Shown here in pieces: positions 25,938 to 35,749 of a stretch of DNA of 39,166 nucleotides (position 1 is the first letter of the stretch; each line of letters opens with the position of its first letter). Made by a program: the position numbers and the translations under genes. Under the pieces are notes generated by a model that did not search any database, was not told where the DNA came from, and saw only the letters and a list, made by a program, of their open reading frames with translations. Origin of the DNA: Hondaea fermentalgiana (taxonomy: Eukaryota; Sar; Bigyra; Thraustochytrida; Thraustochytriidae); NCBI GenBank assembly GCA_014084085.1, contig NPFB01000154.1, positions 241,333-280,498 of the forward strand, given 5' to 3'.

Positions 25938-28900
25938 ATGATGGCGGCGGAGATGGACCGTGCACAGCAGGACCAGCAGAAGGCTGATTCTGAGGGTCCA
26001 CAAGGCCAAGAGCACGAGCAAGAGCAAGAACCAGAGCCCTGGCACCCCTCGGAAAAGGCGGAGCAAGGATCTCAAGCCTTACAGCTGTCGCGCGAAGAGC
26101 AGCCCGAAGAAAACGATGGGGTGAAGCCGCCACCAAGTAAAGAGGACGAAGAATGGATGCAAGCTGCCTTCGAAGGCATGGGCGTCGAAGATGATCGTGA
26201 CGCCGGCACTCGTGACGAGGACGATGGAGAAATGACCACCGATCTCCCCCCTTCTTCTTCCACGCTTCCCTTTGACGAAATCGCCGACACGTTCGCAGAA
26301 TATGAGAATGTTCCGACTGTCGATGCAGCCCATCTCGACCGTCTCATCGAAGAGCTCGTGACCTCCGAAGCACGCTACGTGGAGTTTCTTGAATCCTTGC
26401 TCGAGGTCTATATGTCTCCGATCGAGGAGATGGACGAGCTGTGGAAACGCGAGGTCATGAACCGTCGCGAGGTCGCGGCCACCTTCTCCTACATTGGCCA
26501 AATTCGCATTTTGGGCGCAGAGCTCCTTGCTCACTTGCAACGTCGACTTGCTCGCGTACAGTCGGATTCCGATGAGAGTGCGACGAAAATCAAGATGGCA
26601 AAAGAAGCCTGCAGTGCTGTGACCCGCTTCGCCTCGCTCTTCAAGCTCTACGCTCGTTATGCCGCGACATTTTACCGCTCGACGCAAGCGCTTGTCGAGC
26701 TTCAAGCGCAGGAACCTGGATTTGCATCATTCTTGCGCGCGCGTCAGCCAGCTGCCCGCGGGCAGAGCATTGATGCCCTTCTCATCATGCCCGTTCAGCG
26801 TTTACCTCGTTTCCAACTCTTTTTGAAACAGGTCATTGGCGCACTCGAAACATACGGCGCCGACGCTGACGAGCACAAGCACATCGCGCAGGCTGCTCTA
26901 GAGACTGCTACGCGTACGCTTGACTGCGTCGAAAATGCAATCCAGTATGTGGATAACTCCGTCCAAGACGAAAAGGACTATGGCGTCCTCGTCGACTTGC
27001 AAGCCAGGCTTGCGGCCGACCAACTCGATGTTGTCTCTGGATTCGCGGACGGCCGCCGTTTGCTCAAGCAAGGCGAGCTCACAAAAGCGAGCAAAGAGGG
27101 CTCCAAAATGGAAAAGCTCCATTTTGTTCTCCTCACCGACATTCTCTTTTACGCAGAGTCCCGGAATCGCGACGGGAAGCTTCGACTTCGCCGCGAGCTC
27201 CCGCGGGGATCCTTCTCTGCTCACGCAGCAGAAGCTGACCGCGAGGAAGATTACGGCTATGAGGGTAAACGTTTGTATATTGACACCGCCTCAAAGCGCT
27301 TGGATCTTTTCGCTTTGAGTAAGCACGAAAGAGATACCTGGCTCGAGGCATTGCAAGACATGGCACAAGAGCCGAAATCGTACGAGCAGGTCTTGGAACA
27401 TGCGAAGCAGGCCGCCAAGGACGCAAAAGCGAGAGAGCGCACGGCAAATCCATCGCGTACGGACTCGGTCGAGGATCTCGGGGCCCTGGAAAGACACAAC
27501 GATTATGAAGTCACATCCACCGCAGCTGCTCAATACGCGCGGGATCTGGAAGCGGAGGCCTTTCCACAGTCAGAGGCCATACAAGTGGACCACACGCACG
27601 CAGAGGCTGTATCAGACTCCGCGGAAGCTGCGCAGAACATCGGGACCGATGCACCTGCGTCTCTCGACGAAAACATCGACAGCGACGATTATGGCGACCA
27701 TGATCAAACCGGGGCGGATACGGAATCGCTTCCCGCCGAGATTGATGTCGAAATTGCAGATGACGCTGCCTTGGCAACAGCCGCGCTCAATTCTGCTACG
27801 CGCAACAAGGCCGCACCCCCAAGTGTATGGGATTCGCCACTCCACGAGACAGAGTCACCGCGCGCGACGAGTGCTCGAGATTCGATTCGACGTGGGCCCA
27901 CAGCACTCACCGAAGCCCTTATTGAAGGTGAACAGACATACGCGGACGAACTTTCTGTGCTTCTCCGCGTGTTTGTGCAGCCAATGCTCGATATTTCAGT
28001 GGGAGGCCATCTCAAGTACGAGTACGACCGCGCTGCGATGCGAAAGGCCCGTTCTCTGCTCGCTGGCGCCAATGTGCAAGTCTGCCTGCACTCCTTGGTC
28101 CAACTCGAACTCCTGCAGCAAGGCATTGTCGATCTTTTCCGAAATGAGTGGCAAGACTTCATCAAGCAGGCGCAGACAAGCCCCTCCCGCGCCCCACCTG
28201 CTGTGCAGATTCCAGAGTTTGTGCCCGAGGTCTTTGAGACGATTATTGCACTTTTGGCGCTTTACTCTTCCTACATTGAGCGTCACGAGGCCTTGATGGA
28301 AACGCTACAGCTGCCCACGATGGAGGACCTTCGTCGCTCTCTGGAGCGTCACGAGGCTTGCAAAGGCAAGCCGATGCATGTCTTTCTCAGCGCCCCCGTG
28401 GCGCGACCTCTTTACTACCGCCAGCTCGTTGATGAATTTGTTCAAGCGTCCAAAGACTTTCAGAGCAGCGAGGCGATTCAGGCTCGCCTCGAACAGTGCA
28501 AAACAGCGCTTCAGGAGGTTGAGGCTCGCGTCAATGTTGCGTCCTCGCGTCATCAAAACACAGAAGACCTGCTTCGTGTTGAGCGGTCGCTCACGCCAAC
28601 ACGCTCTGGAATACTCAACCGTGCAATTCGTTCAGCTTCATCGCGCAAGCTCAACTCAACCGCCCGGGCGCTGCAGAGTCTCGGGACCTCCAAAAAATCT
28701 CCAGAAATCGTCAAGACCTCGCGGAGGCTTTTGCTCGAGGCTGACATGGTCAAGGTGTGCAGTCGGCGACCCAAGCGCCGTCACTTCTGGCTTTTTAACG
28801 ACATGTTCATGTACGGTATTCCAGTGAGCTCGGATGTCAAGACGTACCACTTTCGTGAGGCCATTCCAATCTCCAATTGTTTCGCAGTCGCTGCTCGAGA

Positions 28901-29459
28901 TAGGATCGAGATCTCGCGTGCGCCTGAGGCGCACCAAGCGCGCGTGGGCTCTGCCGTGCTTTCTTCCTTTGAGAGCTTGCTGGAGAATGAAGAGTCTTCG
29001 CTCGAGCAATTGGCCACGGCACGGAGCGGGTCAGAGGCAAGCCCGTACTTTGATCTCGACGTCAACGCTTTCCAAATCCGCTCAACGGTAAAGTCTTTCG
29101 TGATTATTGCGCCGTCAGTCGCAGAAAAGCATCGGTGGGTCGACGCAATAAACAATGCCGCCTCTTTGGCCTTGCGCTGTCCCGTTCCAGGAAAGTTTAA
29201 GTTCTACCTTCCGGTTTTATACCCCGTCAAGCTGTCTGGGGGCAAGTGCGGGCGCTGCAAAAAGTATGTTCTTTCCCTTGCGGTTGCTCAACACATGGCG
29301 GTCTCATCAGATCTCCATTGCCACATTTGCGGGGCTGCCGTGTGTGGGAATTGTGCACTGCCTTGTCCCACGTTTCTAGGCTGTGCCGTGGGTCAAGTCT
29401 GCGTGAAGTGCAATGCTGAAGTGTGTAGGCGTGACCTGGAGTTTCAAGCGCTCCCATAA
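25938..29459 (+). CDS. Tandem DH-PH-DH-PH RhoGEF with C-terminal FYVE-like zinc finger
   Basis: A 1173-residue single-exon protein starting at the ATG pair at 25938/25941; upstream in-frame codons lack an ATG. After an acidic disordered N-terminus, a Dbl-homology (DH) domain spans about 131-347 with the conserved helix LLIMPVQRLPRFQLFLKQV. A PH domain follows (about 367-477; KQGELTKASKEG..., ending RDTWLEALQDM). A second DH (about 653-871) is diverged: its equivalent helix reads VFLSAPVARPLYYRQLVDEF. A second PH (about 928-1075) ends AEKHRWVDAINNA. A FYVE-like zinc finger (about 1088-1173) has CGRC, CHICGAAVCGNCA and CVKC but lacks the basic RHHCR patch that binds PI3P. DH-PH units load GTP on Rho-family GTPases, steering actin. 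The first DH is likely active; the second may be regulatory (inference). It converges on the PhoD-like gene, 110 bp apart. Confidence 0.88.
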   Translation: MMAAEMDRAQQDQQKADSEGPQGQEHEQEQEPEPWHPSEKAEQGSQALQLSREEQPEENDGVKPPPSKEDEEWMQAAFEGMGVEDDRDAGTRDEDDGEMTTDLPPSSSTLPFDEIADTFAEYENVPTVDAAHLDRLIEELVTSEARYVEFLESLLEVYMSPIEEMDELWKREVMNRREVAATFSYIGQIRILGAELLAHLQRRLARVQSDSDESATKIKMAKEACSAVTRFASLFKLYARYAATFYRSTQALVELQAQEPGFASFLRARQPAARGQSIDALLIMPVQRLPRFQLFLKQVIGALETYGADADEHKHIAQAALETATRTLDCVENAIQYVDNSVQDEKDYGVLVDLQARLAADQLDVVSGFADGRRLLKQGELTKASKEGSKMEKLHFVLLTDILFYAESRNRDGKLRLRRELPRGSFSAHAAEADREEDYGYEGKRLYIDTASKRLDLFALSKHERDTWLEALQDMAQEPKSYEQVLEHAKQAAKDAKARERTANPSRTDSVEDLGALERHNDYEVTSTAAAQYARDLEAEAFPQSEAIQVDHTHAEAVSDSAEAAQNIGTDAPASLDENIDSDDYGDHDQTGADTESLPAEIDVEIADDAALATAALNSATRNKAAPPSVWDSPLHETESPRATSARDSIRRGPTALTEALIEGEQTYADELSVLLRVFVQPMLDISVGGHLKYEYDRAAMRKARSLLAGANVQVCLHSLVQLELLQQGIVDLFRNEWQDFIKQAQTSPSRAPPAVQIPEFVPEVFETIIALLALYSSYIERHEALMETLQLPTMEDLRRSLERHEACKGKPMHVFLSAPVARPLYYRQLVDEFVQASKDFQSSEAIQARLEQCKTALQEVEARVNVASSRHQNTEDLLRVERSLTPTRSGILNRAIRSASSRKLNSTARALQSLGTSKKSPEIVKTSRRLLLEADMVKVCSRRPKRRHFWLFNDMFMYGIPVSSDVKTYHFREAIPISNCFAVAARDRIEISRAPEAHQARVGSAVLSSFESLLENEESSLEQLATARSGSEASPYFDLDVNAFQIRSTVKSFVIIAPSVAEKHRWVDAINNAASLALRCPVPGKFKFYLPVLYPVKLSGGKCGRCKKYVLSLAVAQHMAVSSDLHCHICGAAVCGNCALPCPTFLGCAVGQVCVKCNAEVCRRDLEFQALP

Positions 29460-29569
29460 CAATGACGTGGACAAAGTTTGGAAATCTAGGTATATTGTGG
29501 TAGTTCGACAAATATTCAGAATCAAGGATTCCTGTTTCTCGCGACAAAAGACGGTCCCATTGTATGCTA

Positions 29570-29577
29570 TCATTGCA

Positions 29578-29617
<40 letters not shown>

Positions 29618-32600
29618 ATGGAGGAAATGCTTCGCAACAATAAGAGCCGCTCCTACGCTGCCGAGCAATGGCACTACGAGCGAGTACGGAAAGGCTTTGG
29701 GGGCTCTGTTCTCGGCATCCTCGTACCGTTTGAGAATTGCAAACGTCGCAGCATCAAGTATCGTTGGGCGCGATGTCAGCAGCATTGCTTCAGCGTCGCC
29801 GAAACAGAGCTCTCGAACACGCTCGGGAGCTTCTTGCAAGAAAAAGTCTCTGCAGAGTCTGCAAGCTTGTCGTCGAACGACTCCAACATCTTGTCTTGCG
29901 TATTTGGCGAAACTTGCTTGCAAAGCGACGCCCGTGGGTGACCTATCGATATCTTCCATGATGCGGTACCACTGAAGCAGGCTGTCATAGGTTTCAGGGC
30001 CATAAAAATGCAAGTCGAAATTCAGCCAGGTAAAGGCATCGTCTGGCAAAGAGTTGTCCGCGTCTGCAGATCCAGAGGTTTTCTTTTCGTCCAGAGCAAG
30101 TTTTGATTCGGAGGTCTGGTCGTCGTCTTCTCGCGGAGTATCCCAGGGCTGTTCTGGAAACGCGAGATCCGGATAGTCACGTTTGATTGCCTTCTCGCCG
30201 TCTTCAACGCGAGCTCTCGCCTGCGCTCGCTCGCGCGCACGTTTCGCTTCCTCGACACGACCCGTTTTCGCCTTTTCGCCGCTCACCAAGGCGCCCATCA
30301 TCCACGACGCTATCGGCTCACGCGCAAGAATGCTAGGCATCTTTGCGCGCCGTGAGGGTGTGCCGGAATCGCCTTCGAGGCCCGTATCGCTATGTGTATC
30401 ATCCTCTTCGCCAGACTCCACGTCATCATCGTCATCATCTTCATCTTCCTCCTCCTCAGCGTACTCGGTGCCTCCCGGAGACGACTGCAAACTTTTCGCC
30501 GTGAGCCGCCGCTTCATCATTGCGCGAGCTGTACTTTCAATGATTGCGACGAGCTCCCCCGCGTCGATCACTCGAGCACTCAGAGTGCATTTCCCGTCTC
30601 TGCGTCGCGTGCCAGCCATGCCAAGAAAAAAGGCATTGTCGCTTCGACCTACGATCTTGTGGCGGTACGCATACCTCGGTTCCTTCACAGCTCTACCATT
30701 CTCGGCAAGCAGTGCCGGGTCGACATGGCCGGTCTCGAGGAAAGGCAGGTTGCCCACAAAAGCGCCACGCGGGGTCCCCGCAACTGGACCAAGACAGTAC
30801 TGAGCGATAGCGACCTTTGGGTCGACTCTGTCATGAATGATGGACGTTCGGAAGCTGCATCCCACTTCTGAGCCACACAGGAGCGTCGCCACCCGGCCGC
30901 TTTTCTCCTCTTGCCAGGCGAACAAAAGGTCCAAGAGCCGCGTACATTCATCCACATGATACGGCCAAGAGTGTTGCACTCTCGGATCGAGTGCGGCGCG
31001 TGATTGGGCATCAAGTGGCCCATCGTCCAGGATGGGCTCGTCTGTGGCAACCAAGAGTACGCGCGTCGCGGCTGCTTCACTGAGAACTGCGTAGTCGAGC
31101 GCATCCCATACCACAGCTGGCAATTTGGGGGCGTCGACGGCACGTTCGTGGGGGAGCTGCGCGAGGAGCGTCGCTGGCGAAAGAAGAAGCACGCTTGTAC
31201 TGGGGCCACAGGAGCAAATGACATCCTCATCACCCGTTGATAAGCGCAGGCCGACCTGAAAGTCTCGAGCCACATCGAGCGCAATCGCTCGCACCGTTTG
31301 GTACCATGGCACAAGGTCTGGGTCTTCGGCAAAGCTTCGAGGGGGCTCAATATCGAGGGAAGAGAGGCACATGATATTGGCCACTGAGGAAAACAGTGTC
31401 GTGAGATCTGCCAGACTCCAGAGAGATCGATACACGTTTCGGATTGCTTCCTCAATAGCTTCTCTGACTTCTCGCGTAACGTCCTTTGACAGCTCATAGG
31501 GCGAGCGGGCTTTGGCAAGACCCCGCACTGTCCATTCGAGCTCGGCCTGCGCAAAGTGCAAGTCTACCTGACCACCAAGATGCAACGCCACTCCGGGTGT
31601 GACTTTGACATTTACTCGCGCGCGAGCTTGGCACGCATCGAACCACGCGGACCTGCTTTCATGCGTCAGCGCGTTTCGGTAAAACGCAAAAACCGCAACT
31701 TCACTTTCAGCGCCAAGAGCGATGTGCTCTGGCGATGGCATCGTGTGCACACGCGCTGTCGAGTTGCTGTCCTCTGAGAGACCTGTAACATGAAAGACAT
31801 ACTCTCGGTCAGGGCGGAGAGAACCTTTGAAGCAGAATCTACAAGCCCTTCTCGCATGCACCACAGGAACTCGTACTTGAATCCGCTGGCCTGAGACTTG
31901 GTCTTGGGCATGGCAAACAAGCGCGCACGCCTCGTCGACTTCGACGAGTACAACAGCACTGTCGTGGGTGACCTGGCCCACGATTGGTCCGAGCAGAATG
32001 CGTGGCTGGCGATCCCCGTCTGCCTCAGCTCGGATCAAGTTCGCCCGGACCGTGTCGAGAGAAATTCCCACAGATGCAAAACAAGGATTCTCCGCGTCCT
32101 CAAGAGAAGCAGTGTCATGGTGCTGAAACCCGATCTGCGCGAGGGGCTCGAGCTGAAAAGCGTCGGCCGGCTCGTCACGGATAACACGCTTCAAGGTCAG
32201 ACTCCCTCGACTTTCGGATGTGCGAAAGGCAGAGAGGAGGCTTGTGTCGTAGCATCGACTGGTGACGGGTGGCACCGTGACCTGCACAAGCGCAGCACGA
32301 GAGGTCGACTCAGAGGTCAACAATGTGCGTGCAGGCCGAGCAAGCGGTCCGCCGCCACACACCAGCACAATTTCTGCGTCCGCGCGCCAGGAAAAGAGGA
32401 GGTTCAAAAGAATCGACTGCTCCTTGGCGTTAACAGTCCACTCGTCGTAGGCCTCATCGGCATTTTCACAAACACGACCATACGGGACCACGGGGCGATC
32501 GGTGACGACGACGAGGTTCTTCAGGTGCATGTGATGCTTTAGAAGCGCAGCAGTCTGATGCCATTGCTGTGTACTGATCAGGGGACCCACAGGCCAAGGC

Positions 32601-33739
32601 GTCGGACTCCCATCCGGCTTAAATTGCGATGCACGTGAGTCAAGAAAAAGGACGGCAGACTCACTTGTTAGAGCCGCCATGAAAGTTTCCTCATTTCCTG
32701 TGCCATTAACCCCCCAAGGAATCGGGGCAACATTTGCCTCTGCGGGGTCCCAGAGGGCACGTTGATACTCGCGGAACACACGTTGCGCAAGAACGAGTAG
32801 TTTCGGTGGATATGCTTCGTCGGACATTGCGTAGACTCGTGAATTTCGTCTTGGCGATGGCGAAGCCTCCATATCAGACCATATCATGAGATTGGAGGTC
32901 GCTGCCAAGACACGTCGCACCTCCGGGTGGTTCCAGGTGTCTCGATACACTTGCCGAAGCTCCTCGCACACGCAAGACTCGATGCGGGCCACTTCAATTG
33001 GAGTGATAGCAGGGCCCGGGAGCGCCTCTCGTTTGGCGAGATGGGAGATCATGATGGCGCATCGAGAAAACTTGGCTCGTAGGTCCACTTGGCCACCAAG
33101 GTGCAAAAGCACGTCCAATGCGTCTGCATCCGCGCGGCGCCAGAGTGCGCCCCAAAGCTTTTGCACTTCCTCTGGAGCAGCAACGCCCACTGCATTGCCG
33201 TGGACGGCTGCCATCTGAAGGGGTTGCCTGCTTTGCAGAGTGCGCAAGGTGCCCGTACGTTCTAGCGTATCGGACCGTCGCAACCCAGAGAATACTACAC
33301 GATAGCGCAAGCCCGGGTCCAGGTCCGCAATTTGAAAAACGCCTGGTGATCGGGCTGTGAACCACTGTCGCACGCGCTGCACCTCGCGTCCTCCAGGGTG
33401 CATTTTATCGACGAGGCACACATGGCACTCAAGCTCTGCATCGCGGTCGACTTCGAGAAGAACGCGAGCGGATGATTCTGTGACGAGGCCGATGACTGGC
33501 CCAACGAGGACGTTGGCCTCGCCAAAGCGTGCAGACGCTCCCATCATGATCCCGGAGCTACCCGCTTCATCCGGGAGCGCGGAGTCCGGATTAGCATTTG
33601 CCTGCACCCGGGCTAGTTGCGCGGTGACTGCCTCCAGCTCGTGGCGTTGAGCCGTGTGAGCCGAAGTCACTCGCTGTTCGAGCACACGCAGCTCTGCGAG
33701 GACTCCTTGCACTTGCTGGCCCGTTTGGGCGTTGCCCAT
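29570..33739 (-). CDS. Tandem PhoD-like pseudo-phosphatase, N-myristoylated, RGS-like region and C-terminal membrane segment
   Basis: A 1389-residue protein from the ATG at 33739; upstream codons lack an ATG. The N-terminus MGNAQTGQ fits the N-myristoylation consensus (Gly2, Thr6) and is followed by a short coiled coil. Two PhoD-like metallophosphatase modules follow (about 73-560 and 640-1080). Each has a beta-sandwich start (LVGPVIGLVTESSARVLLEV; LLGPIVGQVTHDSAVVLVEV), a YRxxW helix and an LLxLLFxW helix. The expected metal and catalytic motifs are altered in both. GDQ is GGQ (215-217, 722-724). The WDDHD-type motif is WSDME (287-291) or LSSLD (792-796). The late GGDVH is CGGGP or CGSEV. 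An acidic linker, an RGS-like helical region (about 1236-1346), a hydrophobic segment (about 1350-1373) and a terminal Gln run complete it. It is probably a membrane-bound, non-catalytic scaffold (inference). Confidence 0.82.
29581..29616 (-). repeat. (GCT)12 / CAG microsatellite encoding a C-terminal polyglutamine tail
   Basis: Twelve perfect GCT units on the plus strand read as CAG codons on the minus strand. They give a Gln run of about 13 only a few residues before the stop of the PhoD-like protein and directly after its hydrophobic segment. Triplet length polymorphism is expected. Confidence 0.95.
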
Positions 33740-34186
33740 CGTGTGCAAGAAAAGAGTCAATCCCCTTGCCCAGCCGACCCGGCGCAGCCTCTCGTCACCA
33801 GACGTCGCCTCGGCGCAGCGGCGCGGCGGTGGCGGCGGCGGCGGCAGCAAAGACTATTTGGGCCGCTCGCTGCTTGCCGCTTGCCGCAAGTCTCTCCCCT
33901 GCCGTCACGAGGTTTGTAGTTCGAGTCCCCGTCCCGGAAGTTCATCCTGCCTCGGATGGCTACAGACAGCTAGACCCTCTGCATACGTAGAACTTGTAGT
34001 TGATCGTGGCTTGGACTCGAAGTCGCAATGACCTAACGCCGCTCAACGGTCGCAACACATGACATAATCTACATTTTGGCTTTTTTGGCGGCCACGCAGA
34101 CGCCATCGCGTCGCGCGCGGCACAGCAATAGAGTGGACTGGCAGCGTCTGGCGCTGCTCGGCGCTGGTGAGCGCATCCTTGAGAAA
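33740..34186. promoter_or_regulatory. Shared divergent promoter region
   Basis: About 450 bp between the ATG of the PhoD-like gene (minus) and the ATG of the kinase (plus). The part near the PhoD-like gene has a GGC-rich run (about 33824-33845). It must contain both promoters unless a further leader exon exists. No specific site is identified. Confidence 0.5.
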
Positions 34187-35379
34187 ATGAGTGCGGCGCA
34201 AAGTTTCGCACAGCTTGAGCCTCTTGAGCAAATCGGCAAAGGCGCTACCTCGATGTGCGTCATTGTGAGCGAAAATACGGCGTTGGCCGGAATGGACGCC
34301 TTCTTTTTTCAAAGGACTGTTGACTGACGGACGAGAGCTTTAAACACTGTGCGTGCAGAGTCAAGTTGTACGGTAGAAAGTCACCTCGCTCTGACGTCAG
34401 CGAGGAAAAAGATACCCAAGACAAACCCTTTGGTAAGTTCTTAGACAAGGTGAAACCTTCTTTCCCGCGTACGTACGTGAAGTCTTCTGACGCGAAGGCT
34501 ATGACTTTCGAAGCGGTGAAATGCATCGATATCTTTCGAGCAAAACAAGATGCATCGATGGTTAAACAGGTCATGCGCGAAAAGGAAGCTCTTGAAGCGC
34601 TTCTTTCTCGGCCACATCCATGCCTTATTCGATTCCACGGCTCCTGCAAAGACGATCAAAACCTCTACTTTCTTATGGATTGGGTTGACGGAGGTACCCT
34701 CGCTGCGCACTTGCAAAATTTTCAAAGGGGACTACCATATGCGCACGCCATGGCGTACGTGCAGCAAGTGACAAGCGCACTTGAGCATTTGCATCGTCAC
34801 GGGTGGATCCATCGAGACCTTAAGGCCAATAATGTCGCGATCGACTCGGCGTCAAAGCGCTGTATCCTCTTCGATTTTGGTCGCGCAAAGTCTCTCGAGA
34901 CGGATTCCGATCGCACAACAACTATAATTGGGCTTGGACATCACTGTGCCCCCGAGCTCGTTCGAGAGGAGCCCCACGGGCGTCCTGCGGACATGTGGAG
35001 TCTCGGCGTTCTTCTCTTTGAGCTGGTCACGGGCGCCCCACCTTTTCCATACGTATTCGCGAATAGCACGGAGGCGCAATGCGAGGCTGTGCGAATGGCA
35101 ATTTGTAAATCTGCGACACTTATTCTTGGGTCGGACAAGAACTCTGAGACTTCTTGTGCACAGGATCTCTTGAGCGGCCTGCTCGCGCAAAATCCGGCGT
35201 CTCGTCCAAAAGCCAACGAAGCTCTTGAGCATAGCTGCTTTAAAAGCCTTGAAAAAGACTGCGATGGACTTGCAATTGCCCCCGCACCATTGAAGGAAGC
35301 GTCTTTTCCGCCGAGAAAAGAAAAAGTCGTAAAGATGGTCGAACGGCCCTTGGACACTGATCCGTTTGCAAATTGGTGA
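34187..35379 (+). CDS. AGC-like Ser/Thr protein kinase, two exons
   Basis: Exons 34187-34254 and 34359-35379 give 362 residues. The first exon carries MSAAQSFAQLEPLEQIGKG, the start of the glycine loop, which cannot be reached from exon 2 without splicing. Joining after 34254 restores IGKGATSIVKLYGRK, a proper G-x-G-x-x-S-x-V loop. The kinase domain fills nearly the whole protein: ATP lysine K77 (FEAVK), HRD at 174-176 (WIHRDLKANN), DFG at 195-197, then a T-loop with TTTIIG and CAPE, and DMWSLGVLLFE. All catalytic residues are present. About 45 residues are inserted between the glycine loop and the lysine strand. The T-loop and the tail (APAPLKEASFPP...DTDPFANW) recall PKA/PKG-type AGC kinases, but there is no cyclic-nucleotide domain. 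Substrate unknown. It is divergent from the PhoD-like gene. Confidence 0.85.
34255..34358 (+). other. Phase-2 spliceosomal intron in the kinase gene
   Basis: A 104-bp intron with donor GTGCGT and acceptor GTGCAG. The split codon AT|A gives Ile in the glycine loop and puts both kinase parts in frame. A second possible donor, GTGAGC at 34265, would break the frame with this acceptor. It is the only intron placed with confidence in the window. Confidence 0.8.
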
Positions 35380-35749
35380 CCATGTCCAAACAGATAATTC
35401 TAAAAAGGTGCTGAGATGACGCATTTGAGCAGACATTTGCATTTGAATGTCACTGCGAGCGGCCGGGATCAAGGAGGGGTCAAGCAGCTACTATTTCTTT
35501 TGCGGATAGACGTGTGCAAAGCCCCAATTTGGGTGTCGGTATCGGCATCTGCAGGTCTCTCGAAAGGGTCAAGAGCTATGCAAAGTCAAGACGTTACCTC
35601 TCTCTTTTCGTTCATACTTTCCTTTTATCCATTTATCCAAGCATTCATTTGTATAGCGAGCTGCCCGTCGCTGCAAGCGGTCCGCGAAGAAGCGAAGGTC
35701 AAGACGCATCAACTATATCGGGATTTGTTCGTTTGTTTGTTTGTTCGTT
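35380..35749. other. Convergent 3' spacer
   Basis: About 370 bp between the kinase stop and the AIG1-like stop. It is T-rich toward the right with a GTTT/GTTC tetramer run (about 35727-35748). No gene or RNA is recognised. Confidence 0.55.

Noticed and set aside
33915..33940. tRNA T-loop-like string (GTTCGAGTCC) upstream of the kinase
   Set aside because: The flanking bases do not pair as a T-stem, and no acceptor, D or anticodon arms can be drawn on either side.
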